Assembly: GCA_020747065.1 (NCBI GenBank)
Contig: JAGMVK010000031.1
Span: 1 to 64,000 of the forward strand
Source: Cadophora sp. MPI-SDFR-AT-0126
Taxonomy: Eukaryota > Ascomycota > Leotiomycetes > Helotiales > Ploettnerulaceae
Reading direction: 5' to 3'
DNA: 64,000 nucleotides
Each line of letters opens with the position of its first letter. The stretch's first letter is position 1. The notes beneath the pieces are model-generated. The model was not told where the DNA came from, searched no databases, and saw only the letters and a program-made list of their open reading frames with translations. Of this stretch, positions 48,493 to 60,700 are shown piece by piece. Position numbers and translations under genes: made by a program.

Positions 48493-48863
48493 TAGCCTGA
48501 CAGGGGGTTAAGCTAATTAGAACGCCGCATTTCGAGGTTAGATATAGTTAATTCTACTCTACTTTATAGTGCTATAATACTTATTAAAATAGGGCCTTCT
48601 TTACAAAGGTATATATTATACTATTTATAGCTAAAATATATTATACTTCGCTTTCTAAAGCTCTGAATATTTACTAAGGTTTTCTCTAAAACTACTTATC
48701 AGCGCTCTTTATACTTTTCCTCTTAATACGCTTTGTAATCACTTCTTTACGTTATTCGTAGCTTCTAATAGCGCTTAGCTAGAATAAGAGATTTATTAAT
48801 ATTTTCGTGTGAAAAACGCTTTTTCCTTATACTTAATAGAGACTTAGTAAAGTAAAGTAATAC
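48493..48863 (-). mobile_element. piggyBac-like transposon, right copy, 3' part
   Basis: Inverted relative to the left copy: 48493-48630 aligns with the complement of about 45270-45407. It includes the shared AAAGAAGGCCCT and GTAGAGTAGAATTAACT segments. The sequence matching the transposase C-terminus follows up to 48858. The last five bases, AATAC at 48859-48863, are the duplicated target of element D. The rest of the copy resumes at 57056. Confidence 0.82.
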
Positions 48864-49105
48864 TATAAGATGGAGTATTATAGTAGGCGAAGCTCTAGGA
48901 ATTCTGAAGTAAGTAGTTATTTTAAAGAAGAACTGAACTCTAGTCTCCTAAGGAGTCCAGAGGAAAAGCGTATATATATAAGAGGTCTTAGTATAAGAGC
49001 TAGAATACTAGTATAAGGAATTATATACTTATAATAAGAGCTTCTTATAGAGTTACTAGCTCTTTTCTATAACTATACTAACTTATAATAACTTTATATA
49101 TAATA
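48864..49105 (-). repeat. 3' LTR of element D
   Basis: 242 bp, beginning TATAAGATGGAG and ending TATATAATA on the + strand; TG/CA ends are RIPed to TA. Confidence 0.87.
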
Positions 49106-49360
49106 ACTATCTTTTCTTTTAGTAGTAGTGTTTATAATACTAAGGTAAATATAATTAAGTATAGTTAAGTAGTATAGTATAATTAAAGGAATAGAGCTAA
49201 TTAAGTATTAGTATACTCTTATATTTCTATTAATAAAGTTTAGTAAGAAATTATATTTAGTATATAAGTTAATTAATTACTAAATATAAGTACTTAGATT
49301 ATTATATTAAGACTATATATTAAGGCTACTATTAGCCCACGTAATATTTAATATTCTTTA

Positions 49361-49532
49361 ATAATATAATTTATATAAACCTTTTAGAAATAGTCTTAGT
49401 AGTTAGGAATAACTTTATAATCTAATAGAGTATATTTACTTCTCTAATAATATAATTTATATAAACCTTTTAGAAATAGTCTTAGTAGTTAGGAATAACT
49501 TTATAACCTAATAGAGTATATTTACTTCTCTA
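49361..49532. repeat. 86-bp tandem duplication inside element D
   Basis: Two head-to-tail copies, 49361-49446 and 49447-49532, that differ by a single T/C (TAATCTAAT versus TAACCTAAT). It lies in the 3' internal region of element D, in strongly RIPed sequence. Confidence 0.93.
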
Positions 49533-52500
49533 ATATAAATCTCTTATAAAATCTATATTTAACTCTTATATCTAAATAAATAGATTATATAAGAGCGTGC
49601 TCTATTAGGAGGTAGTTCCTTCTTAATATAATTAAGGAAAAGTTATATAGAAAGGTATATTAAGTATTTATTATAATAGTAAATAAGTATAAATAAAATA
49701 AATAGATATAAAGTAGCTACTTAGTAATCGCGATAGTACGCTATTTCTCTTATATATATATAAATAGTACTTTTATCTTATAATAATAACTTTTCTTACT
49801 AGATTATTTATAATATATATTATTATATATCACTACTCTTTTATTCCTCCTTCTTTTCTTTATTATTTTTTTTAAATTCTTTATTATATTCTTTATTACT
49901 TATTAAAAGAATATTATATCTGATAACTTTATAAACTAGCTTTATAAAAGTACTTATAATTAATACTTTAAAGCTATACTAGTAGATCCTTTCTTTTACT
50001 ATCCTAATAAAGAGAGTAAGAAGAATTATAATTATTACTTTAAGTAAAAGACTATATCTATCTTAGTATATATTCCTTATTATAAAAGATATTAATAATT
50101 CTAGTTTTATACTTTAGTAGTAAACTATATACTAACTATAAAGTAAATAATTCTCTTATACTTTTTATAAAGATATTTATATTATTAAAAATCTTATTAG
50201 AAAGTTTAAAACTTAGCTTTATAAGAATCACTAATACTTTCTTAAGCGCACTTCTACTAAATATAATTTAATAGTACTTAAAAGTACTTAGAACTTTATA
50301 AAGTAGCTAGATAAGTATAATATAATAGATTTCTCTTCTTATATTACTTTTAAGCTAGATAAGAAAGATCTAAACTAAGTCTTTTTTCTTACTAGTACTT
50401 TAAAGATAAGTTCTCTTAATCTTATAATTAATATAATACTAATAGATAATAGGAATTTTACACTTTCTATAAAAGTATAATATATTTAATTAGTAATATA
50501 ATTAAGTTTAAGAATATATATATTACTACTTTTATTTCTAAGTTCGATTAAATCTTATATAAGCTTTTAAAGAAATTAATTAATAAAATCTAATTATATT
50601 ATAAAGTTATAATAGTAATTATAAGTTTACTAAGTCTTTTTTATAATTACTAAATACTAATACTTAAAAAAGGTAAAGTATTATTAAATAATATAACTAG
50701 AGTAATCTTTAGAGATATCTTATAATACTTTAGTACTTAATAAGATATTATAATATAAGTTCAGATTTAAGTTAAGCTTTACTTTAAGAGTTTAGGACTT
50801 AGAGAATTTAAATTATAAAGTAAATACCTTATACTTCAAGTACTTATAATAATATTATATTACTACTTTATAGCTAGAATAAAGATCTTTACTTTTAGTA
50901 TATATTTTCTTATATAATATTTATTCTTTTATATATACTACTATATATTATACTTTTATATTAACTTAGTTAAGAAGCCTTAATAAAACCTTAGGAAAAA
51001 CTTATATAAGAAAAAATAAGAAAAAAGTATCTTTATTTATAAGTAGTAATATTTTCTTAAATAACTAACCTTTTTTTTATAATCTACTAGCTTTTCTTAT
51101 TAATTATATAAAGAATTTATATCTCTTTATTTCTAGTATTTAGCTTTTAAGCTTATAATTTCTATTATATACCTTAAGAGTTCCTTTAGTATTATCTAAA
51201 TTTAAGTATACTAAGAACTAAATATTATAATCTTTTAAAAAGTCTTTCTATTTAATTAATTATTTCCTAATCTTACTTTTATTATCTTATTTATAATTAA
51301 GAATAACTTTAACTTTTTATTCTTAGAAGTTATTTTACTTACTTAACTCTAGTAGTTTACTAAAAAGAAAGTTATTTAGTTACTTTCTTACTTATATTTT
51401 CTTTAAGAAGAAAAATATAGAAAGTTAGATATAGTTTCTTATATAAACTTAGTAATTTTAAAGTATATATTATATTACTTATATATTTAATAACTTAAAA
51501 TAGATTAATATATTTTAGTAATAACTTTTCAGTCTTTAGTTTAATATTTTTAGTATTAAGTATTACTTATTATTTTAGCTAGAAATATTTATCTAAGTAC
51601 TAAGTGTTATAATACTCTTCTTAACTTTATTATACTTAATCTTAAATCTTAGTAAGTTTAATTCTTTAGTTATTTAGTAGTTTTATTCTATCTTAAGTAA
51701 CTAATATATTCTTCTCTTAAACTTTATTTATAAAGTTCTAAGGTATTATTAGTTTATAGCTATAATATACTAAAAATAAGAATATCTATAATAACTAGTA
51801 AAAGGAATTATTATAAGTAAATTTAGTAAAAGCTAATTTATTTACTTAATTCTTTTAAGATATCTTATAATATATATAAAAGTATATTTTTAAGTTCTAA
51901 TTTTATCTTTCTATTTATCTATTAGTTTAAAGATAATATATAAAACTTAATTTTATTTAATATATATATATAAATAAAGAGTAAACTAAAACTTACTAGT
52001 AAATATTTTTTTTTTATTAGAAACAATACTTTATAGTATACTAAATAATAAGAAGACTTTCTTAAATAATAGCTCTATAAGCTTAAGAGTATTAATTATT
52101 TTATAATATATTAAATACTAAGTTATCTTTAAATATTAGTTAATAACTACTAATATATAATTAAGATCTAAGCTATTATATAAGTCTCTATAAAGCGATA
52201 ACCTTATAATAAAATCTATTAAAATCTTAGACTAAAGTTAAGAAGGCCTTAAGAGACTTATTGGAAGTTTATATAATATATATTATTTTATTTTAATTCT
52301 TTAATAAATATTATACTTATAAATATATATTCTAATATTATCTTCTATCTTATTCTAAAAGTAAGTTTTATAAAGTAGTTATAATATCTTAATTACCTTA
52401 TAGTATTTTACTAATAAGTTATTATAATAAAGCTTTATAATTTAGGTCCTTAATATAGAATTATAAAAGATATATAACTTAGATCCTTACTAGAGAAGTC

Positions 52501-55500
52501 TTATATTATCTAAATCTTATCTATAATCTTATTAAGATCTAAGTTTACTTATTATATTTATATAATTTCTATAATTTTTATTATTATATTAAGCTAGGAT
52601 AATTAAGTCTTATAGTAATTTTAATATAAGAATTAAAGTAGTTTAAGATCTTATTATTACTTTTATTTATAATATTAGAATAAGATATTTATAACTATTA
52701 ATTCCTATAATAAGTAGCTAGCTTTTACTTCTTATATATAATAATATATCTATAAATAGAGCTATTATCTTAAGTATATTATTTAAAGGACTAAGTTTTA
52801 TATACTTATCTTCTAGAATTCTCTTCTAAGTAGTTTAATCTAGTTTTATTAGTATTAGATTTAGCTTTCTATTAGTAGAATTCTAAATAATTCTAAAATA
52901 TTATTCTATTATTATTTTATAATCTTTATTAATAAATATATAAGTATTAGCTCCTTAATTTTATAATATACTTATAAAAGTACTTTTTAATTTATTTTAA
53001 AATATTAATAGCTATATAATATTAGTAGAGCCTTTAGATTCTTAATAATTTAGTCTTTTATTAAGTCTATCTACTAAGTTTATAATACTCTTATAGTAAT
53101 AAATCTTAAAGTTATAAGTAATAAGATATATTACTTATTATACTTATTAATTCTTTAAGTATTTCACTATTATAAAGTATTTAGAGTTATTATAATCTAT
53201 AAGTACTTTAATAGTATGTTAATTACTCCTAAGGTAATATCTTTATTCTTTAAAATACTTTATAATAGCTAAAAGTTCTTTATTATAAATAATATAATTC
53301 TATTTAGTACTAGTTATTTTTTAAGATTAATATATAATAAGCTTCTAGTATTACTTAGATCTTTCTAAAGAATTAGCTTATTAAAAGAGTACTCTAGTAA
53401 TTATAAACTTAGAAGTATTAGTTTCTAATTAGATATACTTTATAAGATTAAAGTATATTATAACTAGAGTATTAATAAAAGCTACTTTTAACTTACTAAA
53501 ACTTTTTTTAATAGTATTAGAGAATTTAAAGAGTTCTTTTTTAACTCTTTTCTTTATACTTTAAAGTATACTTATTAAGCTTATAGCTATTTTTAAGTAC
53601 TCTAATATAAATCTTTAATAGAAGTTTATAAAGTTTAGAAAAACTTAGATATCTTTGTAAGACTTAAGCTTTAGCTACTCTTAAATTAATTAAATTTATT
53701 CTAGATTTACTTAAATCTTAGTAGATTTAACTCTAAATCCTAAGAACTCTACTTAATCTATTATAAATTCGTACTTACTAAGCTTAATAAAGAGTTTATA
53801 TTTTCTTAATTATTTTATTATAGCTTTAATATACTTATAATACTCTTCTTTATTCTTAAAGTAAATTAGAATATTATCTAAATATACTATTATAAAATAA
53901 TTAATTAACTTTACTAATACTTTATTAATATATACCTGAAATATTACTAGAGTATTAGATAGCTTAAAGAGTATTACTAAGTATTCGAAGTATCTATATC
54001 TTATATAAAATATAGTCTTTTACTTATAGCTTTCCTTAATATAGATATAGTAATAGATATCCTTTAGATTAAGAGCTATAAAGACTATAGCTCTACTAAG
54101 ATAATCTAGTATCTTATTAACTAATAGTAAGAGATAATAATTTTTAATTATTACTTTATTTAGCTATTAATAATTAATATATAACTATAGACCTCTATCT
54201 TTCTTTAGTATAAATAATATAAGTATACTTATAAAGCTCTTTAAAGGATAAATCTATCTCTTCTATAAAGTAGTTATTAGGTATTTATAAAGAATAATAA
54301 GTTATAGTTTAGAAAGATTATAAAGGAAGCTATATAAAGGTAAAGTATTAATATTAATAGTATATTTAAATCCGACTTACTTCTTAAGTAATATAGTTAA
54401 TAGATTATTATTATAAATATCTATAAAATCTATAGGCTAGTTTAGAAGTAATATAAGCTTTAAAGCTTTTATTTATAAGGTTAGGACTTATAATAGATTA
54501 ATAACTTTATTATTTATTTGAATATCTTACGATTAGTTTAAATATTTATAAGATCTTATATTTCTAAAGTAATTATAGTCTAATTAGAAGATAAATAGAG
54601 TATATACTACTAAATTTAAGTTAATATTAAGAATCTTAGTAAACTTATTTACTATTATAATTTAGACTTTATCTTAAGTTAAAGTATAAGCTTATTTCTT
54701 AAGTTTTTAATTATAATACTTAGCTCTCTTATATTTAAGAAATTCTATTCTAAGGACTAAATTATATCTAGAGTTCTTATAACTATAGAATCTTTTATAA
54801 AATATCTTAGAGATCTTATAATTATCTTATATAGTTATATCTAAGTTATAAGTATAAGAAACTTAAAACTAATATTTATTAAAAGTTATAAATTCTTATT
54901 TATACTTAGATAAAGAAAGAAATCTTATTTATTTAGCTTTATATTTATTAAGAAAATTATAATCTAAGCTATTATTTATTAAACTATATAGTAATACTTT
55001 TCTCTTATTTTAAAGTACTTTTTTTTTATAGCCTTAAGATATTCCTTAGCTTTAAAAGTTTATAAGTTATCTTATATTTATTTAGTGAACTTAAGATACT
55101 TTTAATCTTTTACTTAGTAGTTCTCTTAACTATAAGAATAATAAGTAGTACTTAAAGTAGTTTTCTTTTTATTTCCTTTTCTTAGAAGAATTAGAATCTT
55201 ATTAAAAAAGATATATTACTTAAAGTATACTTCTTATTATACTTATTAAGATATTTTTCTTTTTATCTCTTATAAGAGCTATTATTCTTAGTATTATTTC
55301 TAAGGCTAGCTCTAGTATTTATATTCTTAGTTTTTAGTAGATTCTAAAGTATTTCTTATATTTATTTTATAGAAAACTTAGTATTATTAGCTAATTTCTT
55401 TTATTACTAATAAGTCTTAAGTAAGTTTATAAATATATAAGAGTTAATTTACTATATTATTAGTATATATATAATTACTTCTCTAAGATTAGTAATAATA

Positions 55501-56808
55501 TTTTTATTTAATATCTTAGTATTATAGTCTTTAATAAGAGTAATAAACTATTAGTATATAACTTATATAAACTTATTAAATTATTAGTAGAATTTCTTAA
55601 TATTCTTAATTACTTTTATACTTTAAGTTTTTTTAAAGATATAAAAGCTTTTTAAGAAATTAATAAATATATCTTATATTAATAGAATTCCTTTAGGTTT
55701 ATAAATAATCTATTTTATATCTCTTTAATAAGTAGATAAATCGCTCTTTATATTAGTAGCTATAATATATACTTAGTTAGTATATATATTATAGCTATAA
55801 AATTAAGCTTTAAAAATCTCTTCTTAAGTGTTTTTCTAATTATATAAGCTCTTAAAGCTTTCTCTCTTATATTTCTTAGAGATTATAATTATAAAGTATT
55901 TTTTATAATTATATTTATCTTTTACTTAAGTTATATTATACTTTAGTAAAATATATATATCTAAGTTTAAGTATATTAATAATATTATCCTTAAGTTATA
56001 AGCTATATAATTTACTATAAGTATTATAGTAATTACTTACTAATCTACTAGAACTATTAAATCTCTTAAGTTAATAATATCTTTTTATAATAAATACTAT
56101 AAGCTTAGTAAATTAAATTTAACTCTTTAATTAAAAGTATAGCTTACTATTAGTATTCTAATATCTTTTATTGAAGTAGAAGCTATAGAATTTAATATTA
56201 TATTATAAGTTTATTAAAAGCTTTCTTTAACTACTTATTACTTATTTATTATTTCTATATTAGCTATAAAAATAACTTAGAAGTAATAAAGTCTAGTAAG
56301 ACTATTCTTATAATAAATAAGTCTAGCTTTTATATATGTATATTTAACTTTAGACTTTATTAATAAGTATAATCGCTCTTTAAGCTTATATTATTTTTAG
56401 TTAATTTACTCTTTAATAGGAATTTTTAATACTATAAGATTAGTATTTATATCTAGAATAAAAAAGACTATATTATCTATTATATAATTAAATATATTAA
56501 AATTACTCTTTAAACTAGCTTTACTTTTACTTTTCTCTTTATAAGTATAAATAAGCTAGCTATAAGTATAAGAAGATTCTCTATTACTATTAGCTTAAAG
56601 CTCTAAAGTAATATTACTTTTAGATACATTTCTTTACTTTATTATATAAAAAAGATTAATAGATTTTATTATCTTATATAAAATATTATAAGTAGTATTA
56701 CTAAAGTAAGTATTACTTAAGAGTTTAATAGTATTAGATATAATTATTTAAATAAAACTTATCTCTCTTAATCTTTATATTACTTCTCTTAGAGAAAAGA
56801 GTTTAACT

Positions 56809-57055
56809 TATAAGATAAAGTATTATAATAAGTAAAGCTCTAAGAATTCTGAAATAAGTAATTATTTTAAAGAACTAAACTCTAGCTTCTTAAGAAGTTT
56901 AAAGAAAAAGTATATATATATATATATATAAGAAGTCTTAGTATAAGGGCTAGAATACTAATATAAGGAACTATATACTTATAATAAGAACTTCCTATAA
57001 GATTACTAGCTTCTCTCTGTAACTACACTAGCTTATAATAACTTTATATATAATA
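56809..57055 (-). repeat. 5' LTR of element D
   Basis: 247 bp. Longer than the other LTR mainly because a TA microsatellite (about 56901-56921) has expanded; the other LTR has a short TATATATA there. Followed by the AATAC duplication. Confidence 0.87.
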
Positions 57056-57785
57056 AATACTTATATAATTTCTTTTCGAAATATGACTTGTATTATCTAC
57101 TAATCCTTATCTTTAACTTACTAGTAGTTCTGTATATTAGTATATATTAATATAAGATAAGAATTAATTAGAACTATTTAAAGAAGTTAATTCTAAAGAG
57201 CTTACTATTTTCTACGATAAATTAGCTTATCTCCGGAATTATAGGACTTAAGTTAGTCCTTGACGTTAATAGTATTTATAAATTAGTTATAAAGCTATAT
57301 AAACGCGAGCTTATTTAATTCCTTACTATTCTACTCTCTAAACTATAGTCTAGAGATAGCTATATTGAAAGAGGTTTTACTTAGTTTATAGTAAATCGTA
57401 GAGATAGTACTAGAGCTATTATTATAATTTATTATAAAAAGTATAGGTGTGTTATTATTCTAAAGAGCTTAGGTTATAGTATTATTAGTATTATAGGCTA
57501 TAAAGAGTGTTATATAGTATCCGAGTCTCTGATTTCTTTGTATTTAGTTATAAAGTAAAGAGCTTTTATACGATCCCGGGATTTCATTTTATTATACTAA
57601 TAGTACTAAATCTAAGCTCCCGGAGGTATATTATTAGCTTATTCAATATAAAGAGATTATCTAGTAATACTATGTAATTTATAGGAGGTAAATAATATAA
57701 TAGATATAGTATAATAGCTTATATACGATTTCTAGAGAGACTAGTACTTCTATTTATCTTTAGCTATAATAGTCCGGTATTTACT
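57056..57785 (-). mobile_element. piggyBac-like transposon, right copy, 5' part (truncated)
   Basis: Complement of about 44300-45025 of the left copy: the RLCTATAG... segment around 57340-57370, the ALWNNNALTLF-like region (about 57430-57480) and the DNLF block (57640-57670) all match in order. AATAC at 57056-57060 is the second copy of the D target. Homology ends at about 57780, where element E begins, so the 5' half of the transposase is missing. Confidence 0.8.
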
Positions 57786-57789
57786 TATT

Positions 57790-60700
57790 ATAAATACAGA
57801 GGCTAGGGTTAATCTCTGATAATTAAGAAGTAAGTGTATTACATAGATAAGTATAAATAGTTACTAGTATTAGGTAAGGATATTATTAAAGTTAAGTATA
57901 AAGCTCTTATCTAATAGTAGATATACTAGTCTTTTATAGAACCTTTATCTTTCTTAGATCTCTTAGGATCTTTAGATCTTAAAGATCTAGTAAAATCTCT
58001 AGATCTATTATATAATTTAGATATAAAAACTTATAGCTAATTTAATATATTATATAATACTACTATAATAAAATACTATATACTATATATTTCCTAGACT
58101 CTTATTAGCTCTTATAAGCTCTACTCTTAAGAGCTACTTAGCTTTTAGAAGTATACTTACTCTAAGGATATCTTCTTTTAAGGCTTAGCGAGCTCTTAAG
58201 TATATTTATAATACTATCTCCTTTCTTACTTAGTGTAGTTTCTATACTTAAATATACTAAAGGAAATATTAATAATAGCTTATAGCTATCTTCTTCTTTT
58301 ATTATATTCTTTAACTAATATAAGAAAATTCGAGAATACTTAGTTCTTTCTTGTAAAATTAAGTTCTCTAGAATTAAAACTATACTTTATTCTTTTTATA
58401 AAAAGAATAAGAATATATATATTATATTAAATACTTCTAGCTTAACTTATTACTTAGAATATACTTATATAAGAAAAAAGTATAATATTAAGATACTTAT
58501 AATAAGTAATTAAGAGGCTCTAAAGAAAATAGAATAAAAATTAGAAAAGAAAGAGTAAGCTATATATACTATAGAATATAAAGCTTATAAGTAGTATATA
58601 AAAGCTATACTTATAGCTAAGGACTATCTAGATTACTTTATATATTAGTATAAGTTTCTAAAGAAATAAAGGATAGAGATACTCTATTATAAACTAAAAA
58701 GTATAGATAAGTTAAAGGAAATAAAGACGTAAGAGATAATAAAAAAAGAGAAGTAAGCTTCTATTATTTAGCTACTTATATTACTCTCTACTAATAACTT
58801 CTTTATATTCTTACTAGTTAATACGGTATTACTTAATTTCAGGGATTTCTTTTAAGTAGATCTAAGTTTTATAAATAGAAGTTTTAGAATAGCTTAAAGT
58901 AATAAAAGTTAGACTTAAGCTCTTAAGTGTTTTTCTAATTATAAGTACTTTTTCTATTTAATTAAGTATCTTACTTTGTTATAAAAGTTCTAATAATTAA
59001 GTATAGCTTCTACTTCATACTTAGTATTTAAGTTAATTAGCTATATTTTAGTAATAAGAGTAAGTAGTATCTCTAGTAATATTAGTTTAAAGAGAGATAT
59101 ATAAAATACTAGCTATATATTTATAGTTTTTAGAAGTATTAGTTAATAATTAATTAGTCCTTTAACTTTAGTAATTTTAAATAGTCTTAGCTTTTTATAA
59201 TCTAATTTATAATTTAATTATTTTATTATAATATTCTTTCTAAGTAAATAAACTTTATTCTTTTTTTTAGTATTAGTTTTATATTATATTTTTTATTATA
59301 GTAGATTATAGATCTTTATATAATAAAGAAGATATTAGTTAATAATTCTTTATAGAGCTATTTTAGCTTATCTTTTTATAATATAACTTCTTATATAATT
59401 CTTTAACTAGTAATTAATATATTATATATTATTAGATTATATTTATAGTTTATATAAAATAGTAATACTCTAATAATCTTCTAATTTATACTATTATATA
59501 TAAACTAAGTAAGTAGAAGTAATTATACTTAATTATCTTATTTATAATTTATATAATAATAAAAATAAATTTCTATTACTTAATTAATTTATTCTATTTA
59601 TATATCTATTTAAAAGTAAAAGACTATTAATATCTTTTATTTTATTCTTAAGAATATAATTAGAGTTTTCTAGAATTTTAAAGTAAAGAGTTTATTTTTA
59701 TTTAAGATAACTTTATTTAGTATTTTATAATTTATAAAAATTATTCGTAAGAATACTTATACTATAATAAATATATCTTAAGTTCTTAGTACTAGTATTA
59801 TATATATATACTTAGTAAACTTATCTATTATAATATAAATTAAGTTATACTTAATACTTATAGCTAGATCTTTAGAAAATAATAATTTAACTATAAAGTC
59901 TAAAGCGATAAACTTCTATAATTATAGTAAAGTATTAAGTGACTTTATAAGCTTATATAAAGTATAGTAAGATACTTTATTCTGAATATATATATTATAT
60001 AATAATACTACTATATCTTTAACTACTTTCCTTATACTTAAAAAGTAGTATTCCTTAGAGAACTTAGATAATATTTTAGTAACTCTTTAATATCTATAAG
60101 TAAGTAGCTTATATTATTATTTAATAAACTTACTCTTATCTTATATTAGGATATAGATTTATCCTTAGTAAAGAAGTATATTTTAAAGTATAAAAGAGAA
60201 TCTTTTAAGTACTTCTTTTACTTAGTTATAACTAAATTATTAATATAATTCTTTTAAGTTTTCTTAACTTAGTAGCTAATTACTACTAATTACTTATTAT
60301 TCATAACTAGTAAATTACTATTATTTTATAGTATAATATATAATTTATAAGTTTTATTTATAAAGTACTCTAATTTCTTACTTAAAGTATTAACTTTAGT
60401 ATTTTCTATTCCCTTAATATAAGAAATCTATAGTTTAATAATAAAAAGTATTTCATACTAGTAAACTTATTGTTAGTTAAGTTCCTTAATAGTAATAAAA
60501 TAAATAAAATTCTTATAATTTATTAAGATCTATACTTTATAAGTAGCGCTCTTAAAGTAGACCTTTTATTCGTATATAATATCTATAATTATTAGTAATT
60601 TCTTATTATATATATTATAATTAAGCTTTATTAAAGATAACTTTCGCGAATAATATATAATAAGTTATTATCTTCTATTCTTACTTAGTTAGCTAAGTAT

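Larger units (their letters stand above)
48864..57055 (-). mobile_element. Complete Ty3/Gypsy chromovirus D (RIPed)
   Basis: 8192 bp between LTRs 48864-49105 and 56809-57055, with target duplication AATAC at 48859-48863 and 57056-57060. Coded on the - strand. Reverse transcriptase is very readable at about 54230-53680: ILFILKKDRGL-x-LYINY, NKVIIKNYYLLLLVNKILDYLS, YFEYLVILFKLSNT, VYLDNILIYFKNKEEYYK, then KYEFIIDQVEFLGF. RNase H and integrase follow to the left. A GPY-like (PVFHVSLLE in degraded form) and a chromodomain-like segment (RK-x-LIK-x-KDF, W read as stop) lie near 51440-51160. A purine tract, AAAAGAAAAGATAG, on the - strand precedes the 3' LTR. It splits the right piggyBac copy. Confidence 0.9.

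Noticed and set aside
45404..48496. TTAA target duplications expected for piggyBac
   Set aside because: Inner ends are flanked by AAA and TTT rather than clear TTAA, and the outer ends are truncated or not found, so no target site could be shown.
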